From positions 1 through 19,948 of the forward strand of contig CAJTSR010000036.1 of assembly GCA_910579035.1 (NCBI GenBank): DNA of 19,948 nucleotides, read 5' to 3'. Origin of the DNA: an uncultured Muribaculaceae bacterium (GTDB taxonomy: Bacteria > Bacteroidota > Bacteroidia > Bacteroidales > Muribaculaceae). Numbering within the stretch: position 1 is the stretch's first letter; each line of letters starts with the position of its first letter. This document shows, piece by piece, positions 7,049 through 13,325 of the stretch. A model generated the notes under the pieces. That model saw nothing but the letters and a program-made list of their open reading frames with translations. It made no database searches and was not told the origin of the DNA. The position numbers were made by a program, and so were the translations under genes.

Positions 7049-7819
7049 TTACATATCAAGGAACGATGTAAGAGGGCTGCTTGCCTCGGCGTGGCGGCTT
7101 ACTGCGCCAAGTCCGGCCTCATAAGCCTCGCGCCCGGCTTCTACTGCCTTGGCAAAAGCGCGAGCCATGGCCACGGGGTCGCCAGCAACGGCAATGGCGG
7201 TGTTGACGAGTACGGCGTCGGCTCCAAGTTCCATAGCCTCTGCGGCGTGGGATGGCGCGCCGAGTCCGGCATCGACAACCACGGGCACGCGGCTCTGTTC
7301 GATTATGATTTCGAGGAGGTCGCGTGTCACCAAGCCCTTGTTAGTGCCAATGGGGGCGGCCAGGGGCATCACTGTGGCAGCGCCGGCTTCTTCGAGGCGC
7401 TTGCACAGAACTGGGTCTGCCTGAATGTATGGCAGCACCACGAATCCCATTTTAGCCAGTTCTTCGGTGGCTCGCAGCGTTTCCACCGGGTCGGGCAGAA
7501 GATACTTGGGGTCGGGGTGTATTTCGAGTTTGATGAAATTGGTGTTGAAGGCCTCGCGGGCGAGCTGTGCAGCGAGTACGGCTTCGTCGGCATTGCGCAC
7601 GCCCGATGTGTTGGGCAGCAGCTGTATGCCCGGACGGCGCACGTGGGCCAGCATATCGTCGGCAGGGTTCGCCATATCGACACGTTTCATAGCCACAGTT
7701 ACCATTTCGCTGCCCGACGCCTCGATGGCGCGAGCCATTTCGTCGTTCGACCGGAATTTGCCGGTGCCGACAAACAGACGCGAATTGAACGCGCGTCCGC
7801 CGATTATGAGTTCGTTCAT
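7049..7819 (-). CDS. thiG: Thiazole synthase
   Basis: ThiG is a TIM-barrel enzyme that condenses deoxyxylulose phosphate, dehydroglycine and ThiS-thiocarboxylate sulfur into thiazole phosphate. The Schiff-base lysine is Lys97 in FIKLEIHPDPKYLLPD. Also visible are LFVGTGKF near the N-terminus, QLLPNTSG, MPLAAPIGTNKG and the phosphate-binding VVVDAGLGAPSHAAEAMELGADAVLVNTA. The length of 256 residues is normal. The ATG overlaps the thiE stop (ATGA), and thiH follows after 5 nt; ThiG and ThiH form a complex in bacteria where this has been studied. Confidence 0.97.
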   Translation of the reverse strand: MNELIIGGRAFNSRLFVGTGKFRSNDEMARAIEASGSEMVTVAMKRVDMANPADDMLAHVRRPGIQLLPNTSGVRNADEAVLAAQLAREAFNTNFIKLEIHPDPKYLLPDPVETLRATEELAKMGFVVLPYIQADPVLCKRLEEAGAATVMPLAAPIGTNKGLVTRDLLEIIIEQSRVPVVVDAGLGAPSHAAEAMELGADAVLVNTAIAVAGDPVAMARAFAKAVEAGREAYEAGLGAVSRHAEASSPLTSFLDM

Positions 7820-8436
7820 TTGTTTGTATTTATCAGATTTAATATTTTCGATGTTTCAGCCGTGGTGTCCTCGGCTCCGAGAAGCGTGCCTGAAAGGGCT
7901 ATGCCGCTTACCCCCGTGGCCATTATGGCGGGTATGTCGGCTGCGGTGATGCCGCCGATTGCCACTACGGGCAGATCTGATTTCTGCCTGAAGGCAGCCA
8001 TAGCATCGCGGTAACCGCCGATGCCGAGCACGGGGCTGAGGCGCTCCTTGGTGGTGGTGAAGCGGAATGGCCCCAGCCCAATGTAGTCGGCGCCGGCCTC
8101 GGCTGCTGCGAACATATCGGCTACGGTGTTTGCCGTCGCTCCGATAATTTTCGATTCCCCGAGGATCTTGCGGGCTTCCGCCACGGGCATGTCGTTTTTG
8201 CCAAGATGCACGCCGTCGGCACCGAGAGCCTCCACAAGGTCTACGTGGTCGTCGACTATGAATACTGCGTCGAAAGAGCGGCATAGCTCGCCGACGGTAC
8301 GCCCTACCGACAATAGTTCGCTTTCGCTGGCATCTTTCATGCGTAGTTGCACCCAGCGGCAACCGCCTTCGAGTACGGCCCGGGTGCCGCTTATCTCGTT
8401 GTGGCTGCCTCGGCAGTGAGTTATAAACTGGAGCAT
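7816..8436 (-). CDS. thiE: Thiamine phosphate synthase
   Basis: ThiE joins HMP-pyrophosphate and thiazole phosphate to give thiamine monophosphate. The 206-residue TIM barrel has the family's residues: VQLRMKD (29-35) with the substrate-binding Gln, Arg and Lys, FIVDDHVDLVEALGADGVHLGKNDMP, GATANTVADM, GADYIGLGPFRFTTTKE with the conserved Lys, and AIGGITAADI. The start at 8436 overlaps the preceding ThiE/TenI-like gene by 16 nt, and its stop overlaps thiG as ATGA. This is the more canonical of the two ThiE-family proteins in the operon and probably the main thiamine phosphate synthase. Confidence 0.94.
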   Translation of the reverse strand: MLQFITHCRGSHNEISGTRAVLEGGCRWVQLRMKDASESELLSVGRTVGELCRSFDAVFIVDDHVDLVEALGADGVHLGKNDMPVAEARKILGESKIIGATANTVADMFAAAEAGADYIGLGPFRFTTTKERLSPVLGIGGYRDAMAAFRQKSDLPVVAIGGITAADIPAIMATGVSGIALSGTLLGAEDTTAETSKILNLINTNK

Positions 8437-9002
8437 ATGGTTTTCAGTGTGTTTATACGGTTGTCAAGTTCGGAGAGGGAGAAGTCGCGCCATATATATC
8501 CGAGAAGGGCTGCTCCGCCAAAGCCTGCGTCAGCTACTTGGCTCAGGCGGCAAGGCTCGACTCCTCCGAGGGCTATGCAGCGCGAATCGACCTTTCCCCG
8601 CAGCTCGTCGAGCGAGAAGGCTGCCGTGTATCCTGCCTTGGAAATACTGTCGAACACCGGGCTTATGAAAATATAGTCGGCAGCGCCTCGCGATTCTTCG
8701 AGAGAATGGCACGAACGGCTTACAGTGCCTACGAATCCTGCCGGAGCTTCGGGGTTCCTGGAGTTAAGGTGTATACCTGTGCCGTACTCCGAGGCGAGAG
8801 CGTGGTGGTCGTGGAGCGACAACTTCGGCCAAAGCCTGCTCGGTATGCTGTCGAGCAAAGCCCTGGTGTCGGGCTCGGAATAAGCGGGCTTGCGGATATG
8901 AACACGGTGTGCCACGCCGCTGTCGAGTATGCGGCTTATGGCTTCGGCCTCGTGTTCCAACGGCTTGTCCGCTGTGATAACTATTATTTTTATCCGCCGC
9001 AT
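8421..9002 (-). CDS. ThiE/TenI-family protein, divergent thiamine phosphate synthase paralogue
   Basis: The protein (193 residues from ATG at 9002, MRRIKIIVITADKPL) is a second ThiE-superfamily TIM barrel. Diverged versions of the ThiE active-site segments can be aligned by eye: RVHIRKPAYSEPD in place of VQLRxKD, LSLHDHHALASEYGTGIHLNSR in place of the NDD and GVHLG segment, SRSCHSLEES, DYIFISPVFDSISKAGY with the lysine kept, and ALGGVEPCRL. Such a paralogue beside thiS is, from memory, common in Bacteroides thiamine operons. It could be a thiamine phosphate synthase, or a TenI-like aromatase of the thiazole phosphate tautomer as in Bacillus; the sequence does not decide. The start is chosen because it overlaps the thiS stop by 13 nt; longer starts would run across thiS and the leader. 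Confidence 0.88.
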   Translation of the reverse strand: MRRIKIIVITADKPLEHEAEAISRILDSGVAHRVHIRKPAYSEPDTRALLDSIPSRLWPKLSLHDHHALASEYGTGIHLNSRNPEAPAGFVGTVSRSCHSLEESRGAADYIFISPVFDSISKAGYTAAFSLDELRGKVDSRCIALGGVEPCRLSQVADAGFGGAALLGYIWRDFSLSELDNRINTLKTICSSL

Positions 9003-9190
9003 ACAGCTCGGATAACGGTGAGTCGTGCATCGGTCTGCAATTGTGTGGAGTCCCACAAAGCGCGCGGCACTACTTTGTTGTCGACGGCCACGGCGATATC
9101 GGATTCGGGGAATTGCATCTGGCGCAACACTTCGCCGACGGTGATGCCGTCGCTTACCTCGGTTTCTGTCTTGTTGATATATATTGTCAT
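8990..9190 (-). CDS. thiS: Sulfur carrier protein ThiS
   Basis: A 66-residue ubiquitin-fold sulfur carrier ending in Gly-Gly (RAVCGG), which ThiF adenylates and which carries the thiocarboxylate sulfur to ThiG. The start MTIYINKTETEVSDG gives the normal ThiS length; it is preceded by AAGGA only a few bases before the ATG. It is the first gene of the operon, about 50 nt downstream of the TPP riboswitch, so it is directly exposed to riboswitch control. The cysteine two residues before Gly-Gly is notable but is not a known requirement. Confidence 0.93.
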   Translation of the reverse strand: MTIYINKTETEVSDGITVGEVLRQMQFPESDIAVAVDNKVVPRALWDSTQLQTDARLTVIRAVCGG

Positions 9191-9202
9191 AGTCCTTGTG
9201 GC

Positions 9203-9231
9203 TAAAAAAGAGGTGCCGGGCAGCGCTCTCG
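9203..9231 (-). terminator. Possible riboswitch-controlled terminator before thiS
   Basis: On the minus strand GAGAG and CUCUU can pair around an inner UGC/GCA stem, followed at once by six U residues (plus strand 9204-9209 all A). The right half, GGCACCUC (9217-9210), can instead pair with GGGGUGCC (9318-9311), the conserved 5' part of the TPP riboswitch: 8 pairs with one G-U. That gives a mutually exclusive on/off arrangement. The folding was done by eye. Confidence 0.45.
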
Positions 9232-9244
9232 AAATCAAGGCTAT

Positions 9245-9325
9245 GAACCAAGTCCTTTCGGCGGTATGAACCGCATCAAGTTCATAGGGTATAATCTCAG
9301 CCCCTTGCGGGGCACCCCTCTTGTG
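9245..9325 (-). ncRNA. TPP riboswitch (THI element)
   Basis: The minus strand carries the conserved thi-box blocks in order: AGAGGGGTGCC, GGCTGAGA (CTGAGA at 9300-9295), ACCC, GAACTTGATGCGG, and TTCATACCGCCGAAAGGACTTGG. CAAG at the 5' end can pair with CTTG at the 3' end as P1. It lies between the promoter at 9336-9343 and thiS, and should repress the thiamine operon when thiamine pyrophosphate is plentiful. Confidence 0.96.
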
Positions 9326-9335
9326 TTTGCTTTTG

Positions 9336-9343
9336 CAAAGGTA
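9336..9343 (-). promoter_or_regulatory. -7 box of the thiamine operon promoter
   Basis: The minus strand reads TACCTTTG, an exact TAnnTTTG match, about 10 nt before the 5' end of the TPP riboswitch. The -33 element is weak (GTTTCG, about 17 nt upstream). Its position just before the riboswitch makes it the likely start of the thiamine mRNA. Confidence 0.7.
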
Positions 9344-9439
9344 ATAAAACTATTGTAACGAAACGTCCCCGCGTCCTAAAAAGTTCTGCATTCGGCTTCC
9401 GATGTGCTGTTTTACAATCCATACTCTGATAAATATTCG

Positions 9440-9447
9440 TATTTTTG
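9440..9447 (+). promoter_or_regulatory. Second, upstream -7 box in front of yjbQ
   Basis: TATTTTTG within TATTCGTATTTTTG, identical to the 14 bases at 9507-9520, 73 nt downstream. No clear TTTG at -33, so it may be a weaker or decayed promoter. Confidence 0.3.
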
Positions 9448-9487
9448 ACATTCGTCTTAAATACTCACGCTCGGCAAAACCAAATAA

Positions 9488-9520
9488 TTTGCTTTTGCGC
9501 TCGACTTATTCGTATTTTTG
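9488..9520 (+). promoter_or_regulatory. Promoter of yjbQ-yjbR
   Basis: TTTG at 9488-9491 and TATTTTTG at 9513-9520, separated by 21 nt, fit the Bacteroidetes -33/-7 promoter. The yjbQ ATG follows about 56 nt after the -7 box. Confidence 0.6.
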
Positions 9521-9575
9521 CATCCGAGAAAGACGAGGCGTATATGCCTTCATACTCTTATAATCGGAAAAAACA

Positions 9576-9986
9576 ATGATAGAGCAGACAGAATTTTCAT
9601 TGCGTGCTTATCCTCGCGGAATACACCTGGTTACGGCCGAGGTGCTTAAGAACATACCGCCGCTTCCGGCAAAAGGCTTGTTGAATCTGCTGATTAAGCA
9701 TACATCGGCCGCCCTCGCGCTGAACGAGAACGCCGACCCCGACGTGCGCCACGATTTGAATGCGATTTTCGACCGTCTTGTACCCGAAAACGCCCCGTTC
9801 TATCTTCATACCGACGAAGGGTCGGACGATATGCCCTCGCATGCCAAGTCGGTGATTGTAGGCTCCTCGCTCACCATACCGATAAGCGGCGGACGGTTGA
9901 ATCTCGGCACATGGCAGGGCGTCTATCTCTGCGAATTTCGCGACTATGGCGGTTCTCGTAAAATTGTTGCAACGGTCGTAGGCTGA
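9576..9986 (+). CDS. yjbQ: YjbQ family protein (secondary thiamine-phosphate synthase family)
   Basis: The 136-residue protein belongs to the UPF0047/YjbQ family. It shows LIKHTSAALALNENADPDVRHDL, HTDEGSDDMPSHAKS and NLGTWQGVYLCEFRDYGGSRKIVATVVG, the histidine- and acid-containing segments that define the family. The family is named secondary thiamine-phosphate synthase because the E. coli protein can substitute for ThiE; its main physiological reaction is not settled to my knowledge. Here it lies next to, and divergent from, the TPP-controlled thiamine operon, which supports a link to thiamine phosphate. It has its own promoter and is followed by yjbR after 2 nt, the same pair as in E. coli. 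Confidence 0.92.
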   Translation: MIEQTEFSLRAYPRGIHLVTAEVLKNIPPLPAKGLLNLLIKHTSAALALNENADPDVRHDLNAIFDRLVPENAPFYLHTDEGSDDMPSHAKSVIVGSSLTIPISGGRLNLGTWQGVYLCEFRDYGGSRKIVATVVG

Positions 9987-9988
9987 TT

Positions 9989-10345
9989 ATGGACGTAGAG
10001 GAGTTTCGACAATACTGCCTGTCGTTGGGCGATGTGGCCGAAAAGATGCCATTTGGCAAATTTGCCGCACGCTATGATTCCATATTGGCCTTTTATGCCG
10101 AAGGGCATATGTTCTGCTTCATAGATATCAATGATTTCACATATGTTGATTTAAAGGCAGAACCAGAAAAGGTGGCGGAGCTGCGCCAAACCCGTTTTTC
10201 GGTCGGAGCGCCGATAAACGGCAGTCTTAAGCATTGGGTGAAAATCGACTTTGGCGGAGATGTGCCTATGAAAGAGGCGCTTGGCCTTGTGAAAGAGGCT
10301 TATTCGCTTGTCGCCGCCAAATACCGGCGCAAAAACACCCTCTAA
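9989..10345 (+). CDS. yjbR: YjbR/MmcQ family (CyaY-like fold) protein
   Basis: A 118-residue protein with family segments MDVEEFRQYCLSLGDVAEKMPFG (start), MFCFIDINDFTYVDLKAEPEKVAELR (middle) and HWVKIDFGGDVPMKEALGLVKEAYSLV (end). Members have a double-wing fold and are sometimes called DNA-binding, but the role is unproven. The ATG lies 2 nt after the yjbQ stop, so the two are co-transcribed. Its stop codon (10343-10345) interlocks with that of the convergent vsr-like gene (10342-10344), leaving no room for a terminator between them. Confidence 0.88.
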   Translation: MDVEEFRQYCLSLGDVAEKMPFGKFAARYDSILAFYAEGHMFCFIDINDFTYVDLKAEPEKVAELRQTRFSVGAPINGSLKHWVKIDFGGDVPMKEALGLVKEAYSLVAAKYRRKNTL

Positions 10346-10869
10346 ATACCGTAAGGCTCGTCAGGCTCGGCGGCCAGCAATGGCGCCGTCGGCATGTCGC
10401 CATATTCCTCTGTGTAGTCCATAGGCACATATTGCGGCGCATATTGTCCGCAGGCTAAGGCGATATGTTGCAGCACGGCCGCGATACAGACTCCCGGCTG
10501 CTTCTTTATCTCTGTTTCCCAAAAGCGTAGAACGGACCAACCGCACTTTTCGAGTCTTGTCGTCACCTCGCGGTCGCGCCTCATATTCCGTTCGATTTTC
10601 GCAATCCAGAAATCGCGGTTATGGCTGAAACGCTTCTTGCGCTCCTCCCAGTGCCTTCCGTGCCAAAATTCGCCGTCAACAAAAATTGCAAGCCGGTATT
10701 TCTTTATGCAGAAATCAGGACGCCCCGCCACATCTTTGGGATGCTTGCGGTATCGGACGCCGCAGCTCCACAACAGGCGCCCCAAGGCCAGTTCAGGCTT
10801 GGTGCCACGACTCTTGTTTGCCTGCATACAGCGTCGCCTCTGCTCAGGAGTAAGAACGTCCATACCCAT
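10342..10869 (-). CDS. Very short patch repair (Vsr)-like endonuclease
   Basis: The start MDVLTPEQRRRCMQANKSRGTKPEL (second Met, 10863, is the more typical family start; 10869 adds two residues) and GRPDFCIKKYRLAIFVDGEFWHG place it in the Vsr/PD-(D/E)XK mismatch endonuclease family. The metal-binding Asp of PDF and the His of FWHG are kept. Compared with E. coli Vsr (HGCFWHHHHC and WEC), the structural zinc ligands are missing: VDGEFWHGRHW and WET. The VDGEFWHG form is, to my knowledge, a common subfamily in Bacteroidetes. The C-terminus has an extra tail of about 30 residues rich in Pro, Tyr and Glu. Vsr proteins usually repair T-G mismatches from deaminated 5-methylcytosine and travel with a cytosine methyltransferase; none is adjacent here, and the methyltransferase at the left edge is of a different class. 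Confidence 0.85.
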   Translation of the reverse strand: MGMDVLTPEQRRRCMQANKSRGTKPELALGRLLWSCGVRYRKHPKDVAGRPDFCIKKYRLAIFVDGEFWHGRHWEERKKRFSHNRDFWIAKIERNMRRDREVTTRLEKCGWSVLRFWETEIKKQPGVCIAAVLQHIALACGQYAPQYVPMDYTEEYGDMPTAPLLAAEPDEPYGI

Positions 10870-11007
10870 ATAACGCCGCTATGCCTCATTTATGATACCA
10901 ATTCCCAAAAAACGCGTTTTTGCACTCGACTTATCCGTTAGGATACGAGCTAATATCATTTGTTTTCAGTGGCGCGTTTCGTATGTGTGGAGCGTGGAAA
11001 TGAAACA

Positions 11008-11034
11008 CCCTTGCGACTCAGAGAGTTACAAGGG
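11008..11034 (-). terminator. Probable terminator after tRNA-Leu
   Basis: Minus strand CCCTTG and CAAGGG enclose a second small stem (ACTC, loop TCT, GAGT), starting 9 nt past the tRNA 3' end, followed by TGTTTC. The position suits termination of the tRNA transcript; the T run is short. Confidence 0.45.
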
Positions 11035-11042
11035 GCTTTGTG

Positions 11043-11124
11043 TGCGCATGAAGGGACTCGAACCCCCACGTCCTAAGACATTAGATCCTAAGTCTAACGC
11101 GGCTACCAATTACGCCACATGCGC
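11043..11124 (-). tRNA. tRNA-Leu (anticodon UAG)
   Basis: An 82-nt class II tRNA. The acceptor stem is GCGCATG/CATGCGC with discriminator A. The anticodon stem TTAGA/TCTAA holds the 7-nt loop CTTAGGA, whose anticodon TAG reads CUN leucine codons. The long variable arm (GTC, TTAG, GAC) and the T arm GGGGG-TTCGAGT-CCCTT are present. CCA is not encoded. Confidence 0.95.
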
Positions 11125-11136
11125 GGTTTTCGGGTG

Positions 11137-11168
11137 CAAAGTTAGTGCTATTATTTTGTTTTTGCAAA
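11137..11168 (-). promoter_or_regulatory. Promoter of tRNA-Leu
   Basis: Minus strand TTTG (11168-11165), then a 20-nt spacer, then TAACTTTG (11144-11137): an exact Bacteroidetes -33/-7 pair. The tRNA 5' end lies 12 nt past the -7 box. Confidence 0.8.
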
Positions 11169-11224
11169 TTTATTTTTTGGTTCGCAATATTGTTGGGTCA
11201 AGACGCCGAAACTTATCTTGCATT

Positions 11225-11257
11225 TTTGGAGAGTTAAACGAAAAATTGCTAATTTTG
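11225..11257 (+). promoter_or_regulatory. Promoter of the DUF5106-mnmA-DUF151 run
   Basis: TTTG (11225-11228), 21-nt spacer, TAATTTTG (11250-11257), matching the Bacteroidetes consensus; the first ATG follows after about 61 nt. Confidence 0.65.
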
Positions 11258-11318
11258 TGGGTTAATAGTCCCGACTTACTGCGTTTTGTAGTTCGGAGGG
11301 GGGCGAATTTATTGGATT

Positions 11319-12224
11319 ATGAATAAATTGATAATTTCTATAGTTGTCGCAATTACTGCGATTTTTGCAGCAAGCCAGCCGTTGTGTGCTGCCGAGATGG
11401 AGCTTTTCACACGTCCGGTGCCACCCGACACTATGATGGCTCTGCAGCCGCGATGCGACTTCATAGTCACCCGTTTTTGGGATCGTTGTAATTTCGAGCA
11501 GGCGTTTCTGCACCCTGAAAAGCTTAATGCCGCCTTTGGCGAATGGGTGATGATAATGCCGCATGCGTCGGCCGACAGTGCCCATGTGGCTATTGAAAAG
11601 CTTTTGCAGAAAGTGGAAAAATCGGGACCTTTCACGCTCGGCATAGCCGAAATGGCAGAGAACTGGCTTTATTCCGATACTGCAGAGCTTAGGTCGGAGG
11701 AGGTCTATCTGCCGTTCGCACGGGCTGCCTCCAATCATAAAAAGATATCCAAGGCCGAGAAAGCCAGATACCGCCAGCACGCGCAGATTATAGAGAGCAG
11801 CGGTGTCGGGGCGACAGTGCCCGACCTGCCTTTTATCCGCCCGGACGGCAGCAAGGGTTCGCTGGCTGATGCCAAGAGCGGCTCGGTGCTTATATTTATC
11901 AACGACCCGGAATGCGACGAATGCGCTATGGCGCGAGTGCACCTGTCGGCAGATTACAACACGAAGGAGCTTATAAAGCAGGGGCAGCTCACGGTGGTGA
12001 GCATATACCCGGGAGAGCCTTCCGACGAGGCTTGGAAAGAGGTGGCGGCATCGTGTCCTGACACCTGGGTGGTCGGTGCGATGCCTGATGCGGATTTGTA
12101 TTTCGATTTGCGCGAAACACCTGCTTTCCTGTTCCTCAACGCCGCCCATAAGGTGCTTGCAAAGGATATGCCTGTGGAGCATTTTCTTAATGCTTTTCGT
12201 GTGGTAAATACTATGAACCAATGA
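11319..12224 (+). CDS. DUF5106-like exported protein with thioredoxin-like domain
   Basis: A 301-residue protein with an N-terminal signal peptide (MNKLIISIVVAITAIFAASQPLCAA, cleavage near residue 25; no convincing lipobox), so probably periplasmic. The N-terminal half (about 28-160) is mostly helical and resembles DUF5106, a Bacteroidetes domain found before thioredoxin-like domains. The C-terminal half (about 165-300) looks like a TlpA/AhpC-type fold: VPDLPFIRPDGSKGSLADAKSGSVLIFINDPECDEC, with a CxxC pair (Cys199, Cys202), then ETPAFLFLNAAHKVLAKD, a cis-Pro-like TPAFLF strand. A disulfide reductase role is plausible but not shown. Its stop overlaps the mnmA ATG (ATGA), so the two are translationally coupled, an unexpected pairing of an exported protein with a tRNA enzyme. 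Confidence 0.8.
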   Translation: MNKLIISIVVAITAIFAASQPLCAAEMELFTRPVPPDTMMALQPRCDFIVTRFWDRCNFEQAFLHPEKLNAAFGEWVMIMPHASADSAHVAIEKLLQKVEKSGPFTLGIAEMAENWLYSDTAELRSEEVYLPFARAASNHKKISKAEKARYRQHAQIIESSGVGATVPDLPFIRPDGSKGSLADAKSGSVLIFINDPECDECAMARVHLSADYNTKELIKQGQLTVVSIYPGEPSDEAWKEVAASCPDTWVVGAMPDADLYFDLRETPAFLFLNAAHKVLAKDMPVEHFLNAFRVVNTMNQ

Positions 12225-13318
12225 AATATCCCGGGACAACGGCTGTTCTCATATCCGGTGGCGTGGACAGTGCGGTAACTGTGCACCGCCTTGTGGAGCA
12301 GGGGCTTGACCTGCACCTGTTCTATATAAGGATAGGGCTTGACACAGACGAGGGTGACTGCTCGGCGGAAGAAGATATCGAGATGTGCTCGTTGATAGCG
12401 CGCCGCTACGGGTTGCCGTTCGATGTGGTGTCGCTTCATCAGGAATATTGGGATAACGTGATGGAATATGCCCTTCGGACAGTGCGCCAAGGCCTTACTC
12501 CGAATCCTGATATAATGTGCAATTCGATTATAAAATTCGGATATTTTGAAGACCGTTGGGGACACGAGTTCGCACAGACTGCAACAGGGCATTATGCATC
12601 GACGCTAATCGACGAAGCAGGGTTGAAGTGGCTTGCAACGGCTGTCGACCCGGTGAAGGATCAGACCGATTTTTTAGCCCGCATATCCGGCAAACAGCTT
12701 TCGCATCTCATATTCCCGCTCGGCGAGCTGCCTAAATCAGATGTGCGCCGCATAGCGGTAGAGGCAAAGTTGCCGAACGCGTACAGGCGGGATTCGCAGG
12801 GTATATGCTTTTTGGGCAAGATAAATTACAATGATTTCATACGCCGGCACCTTGGCGAGCGTCCCGGGCCGATTGTCGAGATAGAAACAGGTCGCAAGCT
12901 TGGCGAGCACCGCGGCTTCTGGTTTCATACCATAGGCCAGCGAAAAGGCCTCGGCCTTAGCGGCGGTCCGTGGTTCGTGGTTCGTAAGAACGTGGCTGAG
13001 AACGTGATATATGTGTCGCGGGGCTATGATACGGAGAAGCAGTACGGCCGCACCCTCCACTTGGCCGAGATGCACTTTATAACGGCAGATCCGTGGGGCG
13101 ATTCTGCCGACGGTGGTGTGCGGGTGGCATTCAAGAATCGCCATTCGCCTGATTTCCTTCCAGGTGTCATTCGTCGTCTTCCCGAGGCAGAGGGCGAGTA
13201 TGTGGTAGAGTCTGATGTGAGAGTGCAGGGTATAGCGCCCGGGCAGTTCGCAGCTATTTACGACCCCGATGCCCGCATATGCTACGGCTCGGGTATAATA
13301 ACAGGACGTAATATCTAA
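12221..13318 (+). CDS. mnmA: tRNA 2-thiouridine(34) synthase MnmA
   Basis: MnmA thiolates U34 in tRNAs for Lys, Glu and Gln. The PP-loop ATPase motif SGGVDS is at 12-17. The two catalytic cysteines are Cys100 (NPDIMCNSIIKFG) and Cys196 (RDSQGICFLGK), and GHYAS (about 123-127) is typical. The C-terminal beta domain includes HTIGQRKGLGLSGGPWFVV and GQFAAIYD. The 365-residue length is normal. ATG overlaps the preceding stop. Bacteroidetes genomes often carry more than one MnmA-like protein, so this may be one of two paralogues. Confidence 0.94.
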   Translation: MKYPGTTAVLISGGVDSAVTVHRLVEQGLDLHLFYIRIGLDTDEGDCSAEEDIEMCSLIARRYGLPFDVVSLHQEYWDNVMEYALRTVRQGLTPNPDIMCNSIIKFGYFEDRWGHEFAQTATGHYASTLIDEAGLKWLATAVDPVKDQTDFLARISGKQLSHLIFPLGELPKSDVRRIAVEAKLPNAYRRDSQGICFLGKINYNDFIRRHLGERPGPIVEIETGRKLGEHRGFWFHTIGQRKGLGLSGGPWFVVRKNVAENVIYVSRGYDTEKQYGRTLHLAEMHFITADPWGDSADGGVRVAFKNRHSPDFLPGVIRRLPEAEGEYVVESDVRVQGIAPGQFAAIYDPDARICYGSGIITGRNI

Positions 13319-13325
13319 ACTATCT

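Noticed and set aside
7001..8014. Long plus-strand open frame opposite thiG and thiE
   Set aside because: It lies antisense to two highly conserved genes, and its protein is Ser/His/Gly-rich without motifs. High-GC coding DNA commonly gives such mirror frames.
11262..12239. Long minus-strand open frame opposite the DUF5106 gene
   Set aside because: The plus-strand protein has a signal peptide, a domain structure and an operon position; the antisense product is basic and low in information.
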